NCBI RefSeq assembly: GCF_014193695.1
Contig: NZ_JACHZR010000007.1
Location: forward strand, 149,179 to 213,178
Reading direction: 5' to 3'
From: Rhizobium sp. BK316
Lineage (GTDB): Bacteria; Pseudomonadota; Alphaproteobacteria; Rhizobiales; Rhizobiaceae
DNA length: 64,000 nt
In this document: piece after piece, positions 26,203 through 35,378 of the stretch
Numbering within the stretch: position 1 is the first letter of the stretch
Layout: every line of letters starts with the position of its first letter
The notes under the pieces: model-generated
Told to the model about the DNA's origin: nothing
The model's input: the letters and a program-made list of their open reading frames with translations, nothing else
The model's database searches: none
Position numbers and translations under genes: made by a program

Positions 26203-27125
26203 TGGCCGGCCTCCTTCGGATCGAGCGCATCGCGCAGGCCGTCACCCAGAAGGTTGAAGCCGAGGCTGACGACGAGGATGGCGATGCCGGGCATGGCCGC
26301 GACCCACCATTGGTCGAGGATGAAACGGCGGCCGGAGGCAATCATCGCCCCCCATTCCGGCAGCGGCGGCTGGGCACCGAGACCGAGGAAGCCAAGGCCG
26401 GCAGCGGTCAGGATGATGCCCGCCATGTCGAGGGTCACACGAACGATCAGCGAGGACATGCAGAGCGGCATGACGTGCCGCACGATGATCCGCAACGGCG
26501 AGGCGCCCATCAGTTTAACCGCCGATATGTAATCGGAGCGGCGAACCGTCAGCGTCTCGGCGCGGGCGATGCGCGCATAGGGCGGCCAGGACGTGATGGC
26601 AATGGCGATGATGGCGTTCTGGATGCCCGGTCCAAGCGCTGCGACGAAGGCGAGCGCCAGAACCAGCTTCGGAAAGGCAAGGAAGATATCGGTGATGCGC
26701 ATCAGCGTCGCATCCACCCATCCGCCGGCATAACCCGACACCGTACCGACAATGAGGCCGACCGGTGCCGAGATGATGGCGACCAGCACGACAACGAGCA
26801 GCGTCAGCCGCGAACCGTAAACGAGGCGCGAGAAGATATCGCGGCCCTGATCATCGGTGCCGAGCAGATAGCCGGCGCTACCGGGCGGCAGTAAGCGGGC
26901 ATTCTTGAGATCGCCGACAACGGGATTGTGAGTGGCGATGACATTGGCAAAGGCAGCAATCAGCAGCAGCGCCACGATGATGAGCAGGCCGACGACGGCG
27001 AGCCGGTTCGCGGTAAACTGCCGCCACGTGACATAGGCGCGGCCGAGCCGGGCCTGCATGCGCGACTGAGGCCGGTCGGACAGCAGCCACTCGCGGCGGC
27101 TGATCGGCGTGGAAGGAACCGTCAT
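26199..27125 (-). CDS. Dipeptide/oligopeptide ABC transporter permease (DppC-like)
   Basis: The 308-residue inner-membrane protein has an N-terminal cytoplasmic tail, one helix, then the family signature LLGTDDQGRDIFSRLVYGSR. About five more helices follow, with the coupling loop SAVKLMGASPLRIIVRHVMP. That order marks the DppC/OppC group. The gene overlaps its neighbours on both sides by 4 bp. It forms the translocation channel together with the DppB-like protein. Confidence 0.92.
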   Translation of the reverse strand: MTVPSTPISRREWLLSDRPQSRMQARLGRAYVTWRQFTANRLAVVGLLIIVALLLIAAFANVIATHNPVVGDLKNARLLPPGSAGYLLGTDDQGRDIFSRLVYGSRLTLLVVVLVAIISAPVGLIVGTVSGYAGGWVDATLMRITDIFLAFPKLVLALAFVAALGPGIQNAIIAIAITSWPPYARIARAETLTVRRSDYISAVKLMGASPLRIIVRHVMPLCMSSLIVRVTLDMAGIILTAAGLGFLGLGAQPPLPEWGAMIASGRRFILDQWWVAAMPGIAILVVSLGFNLLGDGLRDALDPKEAGQ

Positions 27126-28189
27126 CGGTTGCGCGTCCTCGGGTCGAGTATCCGATAAAGAAGATCGGAAATGAGATTGATGCCGACAAAGACCGTGCCG
27201 ATGACGATCGTGCCGCCAAGCACGGCGTTCATATCGGCACTCTGCAGCGAATTGGTGATGTAGAGGCCTATACCAGGCCAGGAAAAAACCGTCTCCGTCA
27301 GCACCGAGCCTTCAAGCAGGCCGGCATAGGAGAGTGCGATGACGGTCACCAGCGGCACCGCCGCATTTCTCAGCGCATGGCCCCAGATCACCCGCGTTTC
27401 CGAAAGCCCCTTGGCGCGGGCCGCCACCACATATTCCTGCGACAGCTCGTTCAGCATGAAGCTGCGGGTCATGCGGCTGATATAAGCGAGCGAAAAATAA
27501 CCGAGCAGGCAGGCCGGCAGGATGATGTGGCGGAAGACATCATAAAAGACATCCCACTGCCCCTGCCACGCACTGTCGAGAAGATAGAAGCCGGTGACCG
27601 GCGTAAAACTGTATTCGTAGACGATATCGATGCGGCCGGGGAAAGCCACCCAGCGCAGTTGCGCATAGAAGATGACGAGGGAGATCAGTGCCAGCCAGAA
27701 GATCGGCACCGAATAACCGACAAGGCCGATGACGCGGACGACCTGGTCGGCAATGCTGCCACGGCGCACAGCGGCCAGCACGCCGAGTGGCACGCCGATG
27801 ACCGATCCGATGATCGTGCCGACGGTCGCAAGCTCCAGCGTCGCCGGAAAGACACGGCGAATATCAACCATGACCGGATTGGTGGTCAGGACTGAAGTAC
27901 CGAAATCGCCGGAAAGGATGCCTTTCAGGTAAATATAGAACTGTTCGTAGAGCGGCAGGTCGAAGCCCATCTCGCGGCGCACGCGCTCCACGACATGGCT
28001 CGGTGCGCGGTCGCCGAGAATGGCGAGCACGGGATCGATCGGCACGACGCGGCCGATGAAGAAGGTGACGGCCAGAAGGCCGAGATAGGTGGTGACGGCG
28101 GCGAAGAGGAAGCGCCCCAGCGCCTTTGCAAAGGAGAGTGCACGGCCCTTGCGGGGCCGCGCCTCCTGTCTTGTTTCGACAATGCTCAC
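27122..28189 (-). CDS. Dipeptide/oligopeptide ABC transporter permease (DppB-like)
   Basis: A 355-residue permease with about six helices. The segment FFIGRVVPIDPVLAILGDRA near the N-terminus corresponds to the conserved region of DppB/OppB proteins, and EYVVAARAKGLSETRVIWGH is the coupling loop. It starts 21 bp after the stop of the binding-protein gene and overlaps the DppC-like start. The N-terminal tail before the first helix is longer than in E. coli DppB and basic. Confidence 0.92.
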   Translation of the reverse strand: MSIVETRQEARPRKGRALSFAKALGRFLFAAVTTYLGLLAVTFFIGRVVPIDPVLAILGDRAPSHVVERVRREMGFDLPLYEQFYIYLKGILSGDFGTSVLTTNPVMVDIRRVFPATLELATVGTIIGSVIGVPLGVLAAVRRGSIADQVVRVIGLVGYSVPIFWLALISLVIFYAQLRWVAFPGRIDIVYEYSFTPVTGFYLLDSAWQGQWDVFYDVFRHIILPACLLGYFSLAYISRMTRSFMLNELSQEYVVAARAKGLSETRVIWGHALRNAAVPLVTVIALSYAGLLEGSVLTETVFSWPGIGLYITNSLQSADMNAVLGGTIVIGTVFVGINLISDLLYRILDPRTRNR

Positions 28190-28210
28190 TGGATCAGCCT
28201 AGCCGGCTCA

Positions 28211-29848
28211 TCACTTCGCGATCGGGCCTACATAGTTGGTGTCGAAGCTCGGCCCCAATTTGAAGTCCTTAAGGCTCTTGCGATAGCCCGCCACTTCAAT
28301 CTGCTGGAAGATGATGACGAACGGGCTGTTGGCCAGGAACTTCTTCTGGACATCCTCGTACATGGCGGCGCGCTTGGCAGCGTCGCGTTCGAGCAGGGCA
28401 GCCTTCGTCACCTTGTCGAGCTCGGGCGCTTCCCAGGTATTGCGCCATGCGAGCGTCTTCACCGTACCGGCGTCGGAATTGTCAGGGTTGGAGGTGAAGG
28501 TGTCGGCGTTGGAGTTCGGGTCGAAATAGTCCGAGCCCCATTGGCCGATATACATGTCGTGCGTGCGGGCGCGGTACTTGGTCAGCGTCTGCTTGCCGTC
28601 GCCGGGAATGATTTCCATCTTCACGCCGGCCTGGGCGAGCGTCTGCTGCATGGATTCGGCAATGCCGGTTACCGGCTGCGTGTTGCGCACATCCATGGTG
28701 ACCGAGAAACCATCCGGCAGACCCGCCTTGGCGAGCAGTTCCTTCGCCTTGGCGACGTCGAGCTTGTAGGGGTTCTCGTTCAGCGCACCGAGCTGGCCGG
28801 TCGGCAGGAAGGTCTGGTGGATCTCGCCGATACCCTTGATGAGGGTCGCACCGATCGCGTCGTAATCGACGAGATACTTGAAGGCTTCCTGGACTTCAGG
28901 CTTCTTCAGGTTCTCGTTCTTGCTGTTGAGGCTGACGTAATAGACCGTGCTCTTCGGCGCATTGGTTGTCGCCAGATCCGCATTCTTGGAAACGGCATCG
29001 AGATCACCCGGCTCCAGGTTGCGGGCGATATCGATATCGCCGGCCTCGAGCGCCAGGCGCTGCGCCGAGCTCTCCTTCATGTAGCGATAGATGACGCGGG
29101 CAAGCTTTGCCTTTTCGCCGTAGTAATTGTCGTTGCGTTCCATGACGACGACTTCGTTGGCACGCCATTCGCGCAGCTTGAAGGCACCGGAACCGGCATA
29201 ATTCGTCTTCAGCCACTCATTGCCGAAATCGTTGTCATACTTGTGGTCGGCATCGACGGTGACGGACTTCACATGATCCATGACCAGCTTCTTGTCGACG
29301 ACGGAAGCGACGGTTGCCGTCAGGCAGTTCAGCACGAAGCTCGGCGCATAGGGCTTGTCGACGGTGAAGGTAAAGGTGGTCGGATCGACAGCCTTTGCCT
29401 TTTCGGTGACATTGTCACCGGTCAGACCGAACTGAGTAAGAATGAAGGCCGGGCTCTTGTCGAGCTTGACGGCACGCTCGAAGGACCAGGCCACGTCTTC
29501 GGCAGTGATCGGGTTGCCGGAGGCGAACTTCAGATCCGGCTTCAGCTTGAACGTATAGGTCAGGCCGTCATCGGAAACGGTCCAGCTGTCGGCGAGATCG
29601 CCCTTGATCTTCGACGTGTCGTTCATGTCGAGGCGAACGAGCAGGCTGTAGGTATTGCTGGTGACTTCTGCTGTCGAAAGCTCGAAAGCCTCGCCCGGAT
29701 CCATCGTGATGATGTCGTCGATGGCAAAACCTTCAACGAGCGTATCCTTCGGCGTCTCAGCGAAAGCAGCAGGCGCAGCTACCATCAGGAGCGAAAGGGC
29801 CGCTCCCGCGGAAAGAAGTCGGAAGCTACGGTTGAGTTTGGTAATCAT
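28211..29848 (-). CDS. Dipeptide/oligopeptide ABC transporter, periplasmic binding protein
   Basis: A 545-residue family 5 solute-binding protein with a clear signal peptide (basic start, LSAGAALSLLMVAAPAAFA, cleavage before ETPKD). The body contains AEDVAWSFERAVKLDKSPAF, the typical region after the first lobe, and LKPDLKFASGNPI. It is the large ligand receptor of the importer encoded downstream. Relatives bind dipeptides, oligopeptides, nickel or other ligands; the adjoining dipeptidase gene favours peptides, possibly with D-residues. The ATG at 29848 follows GGGGAAC. Confidence 0.9.
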   Translation of the reverse strand: MITKLNRSFRLLSAGAALSLLMVAAPAAFAETPKDTLVEGFAIDDIITMDPGEAFELSTAEVTSNTYSLLVRLDMNDTSKIKGDLADSWTVSDDGLTYTFKLKPDLKFASGNPITAEDVAWSFERAVKLDKSPAFILTQFGLTGDNVTEKAKAVDPTTFTFTVDKPYAPSFVLNCLTATVASVVDKKLVMDHVKSVTVDADHKYDNDFGNEWLKTNYAGSGAFKLREWRANEVVVMERNDNYYGEKAKLARVIYRYMKESSAQRLALEAGDIDIARNLEPGDLDAVSKNADLATTNAPKSTVYYVSLNSKNENLKKPEVQEAFKYLVDYDAIGATLIKGIGEIHQTFLPTGQLGALNENPYKLDVAKAKELLAKAGLPDGFSVTMDVRNTQPVTGIAESMQQTLAQAGVKMEIIPGDGKQTLTKYRARTHDMYIGQWGSDYFDPNSNADTFTSNPDNSDAGTVKTLAWRNTWEAPELDKVTKAALLERDAAKRAAMYEDVQKKFLANSPFVIIFQQIEVAGYRKSLKDFKLGPSFDTNYVGPIAK

Positions 29849-29895
29849 CGTGGTTTGTTCCCCTGTTTTGATTGATTACTAAGTATTATTTGGTT

Positions 29896-30954
29896 TCAGA
29901 CGTCCTCTTCCCTCCACGCCGAAGCCAGAATGCGAAGCCAGTTTTCGCTGGCCATTTTGGTTAAGTCCTCCGCACCATAGCCAGCTTGCCGGAGAGCGGC
30001 AATCAGCCTCTGGTTGCCCGAGGCATCACCGATTTCTTCCGGAATGGTAGCACCATCGAAATCCGAACCGAACGCCACGCAGTCGATCCCGACGCGGTTC
30101 ACGAGGTAATCGATATGGCGGATCATGTCGGAGAGCGGCGTGTCTGCCTCAGAGCGGCCATCCGGTCGCAGCATGGCGGTGGCATAGTTCACGCCGACGA
30201 GACCGCGGCTCTCGCGGATCGCATCGAGCTGCCTGTCGGTGAGGTTGCGCGCCACCTGCGTCAGCGCGTGGACGTTGGAATGGCTTGCCACGAGCGGTTG
30301 GTCGGTCGTCTCCGCCACATCCCAGAAACCCTTTTCGGTGATATGGGCGAGATCGATCATGATGCCGAGACGGTTGCACTCGCGCACCAGCGCGAAGCCG
30401 GCTTCCGTCAGGCCCGGCGCCGTATCCGGCGAACTGGGGAAAGCGAAGGGCACGCCATGGCCGAAAATGTTGTGGCGGCTCCAGACAGGCCCCAGCGAAC
30501 GCAGGCCAGCGGCATGGAAGACTTCGAGCGCGGCGAGATCGGCGCCGATCGCCTCACAGCCTTCGATATGCATGACGGCGGCGAAAATGCCTGATGCCAT
30601 CGCTTTGCGGATATCCTTGACCGAACGGCAGAGCTTCCAGGCGCCGGCACGGTCGAGCCTGAGCGCGATCGCCGCCATTTCCGTGGCGATCGCGAGCGAC
30701 GGCAGCGGATCGAGAGGGGCGGCAAGCGGCGTCGCGTAGTGGCCGTTCGCATCGGGATCGGCAAAGACCAGATCGCCCGACGGAATGTAGATGGCGCAGA
30801 GGCCACCAGCCAGACCGCCCGCCCTCGCCCGGGGAGCATCTATATGCCCTGCTGTCGTGCGATCAGCGAATTCCGCAACCGGATCGCTACCGTCTTTCGC
30901 ATGGGTCCAGAGTCGAAGGAGAACGTCGTTGTGGCCGTCGAATACGAGTTGCAT
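29896..30954 (-). CDS. Membrane dipeptidase-like metallopeptidase (M19 family)
   Basis: A 352-residue zinc dipeptidase of the renal dipeptidase family. VFDGHNDVLLRL supplies the first H-x-D metal ligands, MHIEGCEAIGAD the bridging glutamate, and LVASHSNVHAL and the following RNLTD the substrate-site histidine and arginine. Bacterial members cleave L-D or D-D dipeptides and related cyclic compounds. It heads the operon, so imported peptides are probably cut by this enzyme in the cytoplasm; no signal peptide is present. I start at the ATG at 30954, with AGGA 6 bp upstream, rather than at 30996. Confidence 0.88.
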   Translation of the reverse strand: MQLVFDGHNDVLLRLWTHAKDGSDPVAEFADRTTAGHIDAPRARAGGLAGGLCAIYIPSGDLVFADPDANGHYATPLAAPLDPLPSLAIATEMAAIALRLDRAGAWKLCRSVKDIRKAMASGIFAAVMHIEGCEAIGADLAALEVFHAAGLRSLGPVWSRHNIFGHGVPFAFPSSPDTAPGLTEAGFALVRECNRLGIMIDLAHITEKGFWDVAETTDQPLVASHSNVHALTQVARNLTDRQLDAIRESRGLVGVNYATAMLRPDGRSEADTPLSDMIRHIDYLVNRVGIDCVAFGSDFDGATIPEEIGDASGNQRLIAALRQAGYGAEDLTKMASENWLRILASAWREEDV

Positions 30955-31062
30955 CTGCTTTCCTGCGCTGCCCGAACGGGCGGATCGAAGCGGCAAGAAT
31001 AGAAAAGCTGACGGAAAGCGCCACCTATTTTTTTACAAATGCGCAATGTGGAAAGCATGCAA

Positions 31063-31077
31063 TTTTGCGATGCAAAA
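31063..31077. promoter_or_regulatory. Candidate operator between the peptide operon and the Nudix gene
   Basis: TTTTGC-GAT-GCAAAA is a perfect 6-3-6 palindrome located 109 bp before the dipeptidase start and 88 bp before the Nudix gene, in an AT-rich stretch that must hold both divergent promoters. The protein that would bind it is unknown. Confidence 0.35.
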
Positions 31078-31165
31078 AGGTAACGTCGCAAATACCCTGG
31101 ATGCCGCGGTCCACAGGCTGAATCGCCGCGGAATGTCTTTTCTGCCAATGATTTGAGAGAACCCC

Positions 31166-31696
31166 ATGAGTGAGGAAATTTTCCAGGCGCTTATTCGACA
31201 ATACCCGGATGCCAGACTGACGGCCGCCGACCAGCCCTTACCGGAAGCCGATTTTGAGGCACAGAAACATAAGCACTTTTCCCGCCGGGCATTGGGTGGA
31301 GCGATCGGCATCATCCATAATGCCAGAGGCCAAATCGTCCTGGCGAAGAGAAGCGGCATGCATACCGGCTGGTCTCTGCCGGGCGGAACGGTCGAAGAAG
31401 GCGAGGATTTCTCCGCCGCATTTCGCCGGGAGATAATAGAAGAAATCGGCGTGTCCTTGGATCTGGTCGAGCCGATCGAAATCGAACGAAAAAAGTTTAT
31501 TTCACCACAAGGCGAAAGCTTCGATTTTCTGCTCACCGTTTTCGAAGCACGGATGCGTGAGGAAGAGCTGCCGGGACCAACAGATGACGCCATCGCAGAG
31601 GGACTGGAAATCGCTCTCTTCTACCTCGCCGATATTCCGTCCGAGATGATTTTGGGTGATCGTCAGAAACTCACGCACCATCTGAAGACATCATAA
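31166..31696 (+). CDS. Nudix hydrolase
   Basis: The 176-residue protein contains a complete Nudix box: G followed by five residues, E, seven residues, then REIIEEIGV (from GGTVEEGEDF). This motif binds the metals that drive hydrolysis of nucleoside diphosphates linked to another group. An N-terminal extension of about 40 residues precedes the domain. The exact substrate (oxidised nucleotide, ADP-ribose, nucleotide sugar) cannot be read from the sequence. The ATG at 31166 follows GAGAG. It is divergent from the peptide importer and ends at a good terminator. Confidence 0.88.
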   Translation: MSEEIFQALIRQYPDARLTAADQPLPEADFEAQKHKHFSRRALGGAIGIIHNARGQIVLAKRSGMHTGWSLPGGTVEEGEDFSAAFRREIIEEIGVSLDLVEPIEIERKKFISPQGESFDFLLTVFEARMREEELPGPTDDAIAEGLEIALFYLADIPSEMILGDRQKLTHHLKTS

Positions 31697-31742
31697 GCCC
31701 TGCATCCTCGTCGTGATCACAGCCATTCCCCATAAAACAATG

Positions 31743-31763
31743 AAGGGGCCGAAGCCCCTTTTT
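31743..31763 (+). terminator. Terminator between Nudix gene and sugar ABC operon
   Basis: AAGGGGC-CGAA-GCCCCTT forms a perfect 7-bp stem followed by further T residues, 46 bp after the Nudix stop. On the minus strand the loop reads TTCG, an especially stable tetraloop, so it may also end the sugar operon transcript arriving from the other side. Confidence 0.8.
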
Positions 31764-31768
31764 CCGGT

Positions 31769-32794
31769 TCAGTGCTTGGTTCGTTTCTTCTGCCTATAGA
31801 CGTCGATGACGACGGCCGCGATGATGATGACGCCCTTGACGATTTCCTGGTAATAGGCGTCGATCCTGAGGAAAGTGAAGCCTGACGTCATGACGCCGAG
31901 GATGATGGTGCCGATGACCGTGCCGGTGATCCGCCCGACGCCGCCTGTCAGCGAGGTACCGCCGATGACGGTCGCAGCAATCGCATCAAGCTCATATCCG
32001 ACGCCCATGCTTGCCTGCGCGGTTTCTGCCCGCGCCGCCGTGACGATACCTGCAAGTCCGGCAAGCAATCCCGCGATCACATAGACCTTGACGAGATGCG
32101 CCTCGATGTTGATGCCGGAAACGCGGGCCGCCTGCGGATTAGCGCCGATGGCATAGGTGAACTTTCCGTAGCGGGTGTAGCGCAACGCAATGTGGAAGAT
32201 CAGCGCGACGATCAGAAACACGACAACCGGCCATGCCTTGGTTCCGATAAAATGGAACTGTTCGGTAATCCCCGAAACCGGCTGTCCCTTGGTATACCAC
32301 TTGGCCACCCCCCTGGCCGAAACGAACATTCCGAGCGTTGCGATGAACGGAGGGATCTTCGTATAGGCGATGAGCGCGCCGTTTATGAGGCCGGCGGTTG
32401 CCCCGATCAACAGCCCCACGACGATAGGCACGAGGGCAGGCAAATCGGTCAGCGAGGGAAACACAGCCCGCCCCCAGGTTGAGGACTGGGCAAAACTTGT
32501 TGCGATCATCGCTGTCATGCCGACGACCGAGCCCGAAGAAAGATCGATACCGCCGGTGATGATGACCTGGGTGACGCCGACGGCGATGATGCCGATGACG
32601 GAGACCTGCAGGATCATGATCGTCAGGCGCTGTGAATTTACGAGGAAACTCTGGCCGATGAAGATCCAGCCGAGGATTTCGTAAATGAGCGCAATGCCGA
32701 CCAGCACGAGGAAGATGCTGAGTTCAGGCGGCACGCGCCGTCGCCTCGGCCTGGTTGCGAGCGGGGCTGCGCCCTCTGCTGCCTTGATAGTCAT
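31769..32794 (-). CDS. Sugar ABC transporter permease (RbsC family)
   Basis: A 341-residue inner-membrane protein with 8-10 hydrophobic segments. GGIDLSSGSVVGMTAMI and VIGGTSLTGGVGRITGTVIG are the two conserved glycine-rich loops of the RbsC/XylH branch, and AIGANPQAARVSGI is the ATPase contact loop. It forms a homodimeric channel for a monosaccharide or cyclitol. It is the last gene of a binding protein - ATPase - permease operon. The permease and binding protein resemble the inositol/rhizopine group as much as ribose systems, so the substrate stays open. Confidence 0.9.
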   Translation of the reverse strand: MTIKAAEGAAPLATRPRRRRVPPELSIFLVLVGIALIYEILGWIFIGQSFLVNSQRLTIMILQVSVIGIIAVGVTQVIITGGIDLSSGSVVGMTAMIATSFAQSSTWGRAVFPSLTDLPALVPIVVGLLIGATAGLINGALIAYTKIPPFIATLGMFVSARGVAKWYTKGQPVSGITEQFHFIGTKAWPVVVFLIVALIFHIALRYTRYGKFTYAIGANPQAARVSGINIEAHLVKVYVIAGLLAGLAGIVTAARAETAQASMGVGYELDAIAATVIGGTSLTGGVGRITGTVIGTIILGVMTSGFTFLRIDAYYQEIVKGVIIIAAVVIDVYRQKKRTKH

Positions 32795-32831
32795 GTCAAA
32801 CCTCCCTTCAGCGATCCCGGCTCACACGCAA

Positions 32832-34373
32832 TCACTGCGCGGCAAGCTCCATCACCTTGATCTGCGTTGCTTCATCGCGATTGAGAAAACCGGTGACGCG
32901 CCCCTCGTGCATCACCATGATGCGGTCGCTCATGCCGAGAACCTCCGGCATCTCCGAGGAAATCATGATCACGGCGACGCCGTTGCGCGCCATCTCGGTG
33001 ACCAGCCGGTGGATTTCCGCCTTTGCCCCGACATCGATGCCGCGCGTCGGCTCGTCGAGGATCAGAATCTTCGGATTGGTGAGCAGCCATCGGCCGATCA
33101 GCACCTTCTGCTGATTGCCGCCCGAGAGGTTCTCGACACGCTCATAAAGGTTCGGCGTCTTGACGCGCAGCTTTCGCGCCATGTCCTCGCAGGTTTCCTC
33201 GATGGCGCCTTCCTGCACGAAGCCGCCCTTGACGAACTTGTCGTGCAGCACGGCGACTTGCATGTTTTCGAGAACGTTGAGGATGAGAAGACAGCCCGTG
33301 TCCTTTCGGTCTTCCGTAAGAAAGGCCATGTGATTGCGGATCGCCACCGTCGGCGAGATGATCTCAACCTGCTTGCCGAAAAGCTCGATCGTGCCGGAGC
33401 TCGCCGGCGTCACGCCGAACAGCGTTTCGGCAACGTTCGACCGACCCGAGCCGACGAGGCCCGCCACTCCGAGGATTTCGCCCGCGCGCACATCGAAGGA
33501 AACGTCGCGGAAGACGCCTGATAGATTGAGGTTCTTGACCGACAGTACCACGTCGCCGATCGGCACATCTTCCTTGGGGAACATCTGGGTGATCTCGCGT
33601 CCGACCATCATGCGGATAATGTCGTCGCGGGTGACGTCGGTGGAGGCGTGCGTGCCGATATATTTGCCGTCGCGGAAAACGGAAAACTCGTCGGCGATCT
33701 CAAAGAGCTCGTTCATCTTGTGGGTGATGTAGACGATGCCGATACCCTGCGCTCTCAGATCACGGATGATGCGGAAGAGATGCTCGACCTCCCGCTCCGT
33801 CAGCGCCGAGGTCGGCTCGTCCATGATCAGCACGTCGGAATTATAGGAGACCGCTTTGGCGATCTCGACCATCTGGCGGTTGGCAACCGAGAGATACCGG
33901 ACCTCGATCGCGGGGTCGATGGCGATATTGAGCCGGGCAAACAATTCCTCGGTCTGGCGATACATCGCACCGTGATCGACGAGGCCAAAGCGGTTCTTCG
34001 GTTCGCGGCGGATCCAGATATTTTCCGCCACCGTCATGAAGGGCATCAGGTTCAGTTCCTGATGGATCATGGCGATACCGTTTTCCAGCGCATCGAGCGG
34101 CGATTGCAACCGGATTTCCACGCCTTTCAGCCGGATGTCGCCCTTATCGGGAATATAGATGCCGGCAAGAATTTTCATCAGCGTGGATTTGCCCGCACCG
34201 TTTTCGCCCATCAGCGCATGCACGGAGCCGCGCTTCAGCCGAAACTGTACATCATCAAGCGCCACGACACCCGGAAACTCCTTGCGCACGCCCTCGGCGG
34301 TCAGGAGATATTCCGCATTCGGAATTGCGCCACTTGCGCGAACCGCGGCCATGGTGGTCGGGCTGACAGCCAT
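32832..34373 (-). CDS. Sugar ABC transporter ATPase with two ABC domains (RbsA family)
   Basis: A 513-residue double ATPase. The first domain has Walker A GENGAGKS and MDEPTSALTERE. The second has a glycine-rich GLVGSGRSNVAE in place of the canonical Walker A, signature LSGGNQQK and Walker B ILILDEPTRGIDVG. The N-terminal motor is thus canonical and the C-terminal one has the degenerate P-loop usual for RbsA/MglA proteins. It lies 37 bp before the permease gene and 75 bp after the binding-protein gene. Confidence 0.93.
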   Translation of the reverse strand: MAVSPTTMAAVRASGAIPNAEYLLTAEGVRKEFPGVVALDDVQFRLKRGSVHALMGENGAGKSTLMKILAGIYIPDKGDIRLKGVEIRLQSPLDALENGIAMIHQELNLMPFMTVAENIWIRREPKNRFGLVDHGAMYRQTEELFARLNIAIDPAIEVRYLSVANRQMVEIAKAVSYNSDVLIMDEPTSALTEREVEHLFRIIRDLRAQGIGIVYITHKMNELFEIADEFSVFRDGKYIGTHASTDVTRDDIIRMMVGREITQMFPKEDVPIGDVVLSVKNLNLSGVFRDVSFDVRAGEILGVAGLVGSGRSNVAETLFGVTPASSGTIELFGKQVEIISPTVAIRNHMAFLTEDRKDTGCLLILNVLENMQVAVLHDKFVKGGFVQEGAIEETCEDMARKLRVKTPNLYERVENLSGGNQQKVLIGRWLLTNPKILILDEPTRGIDVGAKAEIHRLVTEMARNGVAVIMISSEMPEVLGMSDRIMVMHEGRVTGFLNRDEATQIKVMELAAQ

Positions 34374-34448
34374 CTGGTTTCCTCCGGATACGGATAGGTT
34401 TAAAGGATGCGGGCGTTCCGGCCCGCACCCGGTTCGTCTCGACCCGCC

Positions 34449-35378
34449 TCAGTTCTTGGCGACAAAGTCCTTGACGTTTTCAGGCGTGACGAGCTGGAAG
34501 GGGATGTAGACCTTCTTCTCGACCTTTTCGCCCTTGGCAATCTTGAGTGCGGCATCGAGCGCCCCCTTGCCTTGGCCGGCGGCGTCCTGGAATACAGTCA
34601 CATCGAGATCGCCCGCCTGCATGGCGGCAAGCGCGTCCTGCGTGGCGTCGACACCGCCGACGACGACCTTGGTCATGTCCTTGCCGGCCGCCTTCAGCGC
34701 CTGGATAGCGCCGATCGCCATTTCGTCGTTGTTGGAGATCACGGCATCGAACTCGATGCCGCTGGAGAGCCAGTTGGTCATCAGGTCGGAGCCCTGGGTG
34801 CGGTCCCAGTTGGCCGTCTGTTCTTCCACGATCTCCAGTCCCTTGCATTCGTCCGTCTTGATGACATCATGGACGTCCTGGGTTCGCATGCGAGCCGCCT
34901 GGTTGGAAAGCTCGCCCATGATAACGACGGCCTTGCCTTTGCCACCGAGAATACGGCAGATTTCCTTGGTTTCCAGCGTGCCGGATTCCTGCTCGTTGGA
35001 CGCCACGAAAGCCTGCTTTTCTGGCAGCGTGTCGACATTGACCGGCTGACGGTTGACGTAAACCAGCGGAATGCCGGCATCGGCCGCAAGCTTCGACATT
35101 GCCGTCGTCGCATCGGTATCGACAGGGTTGACGATGATCGCATCGACCTTTGAGGCGATGAAGTTCTGGATCTGGCTCTGCTGCTTGGAAACGTCGTTCT
35201 GCGCGTCTTCAACCTGCAATGTGACGCCATTGAGCGTCTTCGCATAATCGGTCATGCCGTTGCGCAGAACGGTCAGGAAGTTGTCGTCGAATTTGGCCAT
35301 CGAAACGCCGACCGTTTCCGCATGGGCGGCCGTCGACAGGACGAGCGCCATCGCAGTGCCCAGAATGAATTTTCTCAT
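34449..35378 (-). CDS. Sugar/cyclitol ABC transporter, periplasmic binding protein (RbsB family)
   Basis: A 309-residue type I periplasmic binding protein. The signal peptide is FILGTAMALVLSTAAHA, cleaved before ETVGV. Ligand-domain features are NVDTLPEKQAFVASNEQESG, the hinge-region SNNDEMAIGAIQALKAAG and GVDATQDALAAMQAGD. The fold carries ribose, galactose, inositol or rhizopine ligands in relatives. In rhizobia such systems often serve myo-inositol, but I cannot choose between these from sequence. It is the first gene of its operon, with a long upstream region. Confidence 0.88.
   Translation of the reverse strand: MRKFILGTAMALVLSTAAHAETVGVSMAKFDDNFLTVLRNGMTDYAKTLNGVTLQVEDAQNDVSKQQSQIQNFIASKVDAIIVNPVDTDATTAMSKLAADAGIPLVYVNRQPVNVDTLPEKQAFVASNEQESGTLETKEICRILGGKGKAVVIMGELSNQAARMRTQDVHDVIKTDECKGLEIVEEQTANWDRTQGSDLMTNWLSSGIEFDAVISNNDEMAIGAIQALKAAGKDMTKVVVGGVDATQDALAAMQAGDLDVTVFQDAAGQGKGALDAALKIAKGEKVEKKVYIPFQLVTPENVKDFVAKN

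Noticed and set aside
27995..29875. A 626-codon open frame on the plus strand opposite the peptide-binding protein gene
   Set aside because: It is antisense to the binding protein and part of the permease gene, both of which have clear family motifs and a signal peptide.
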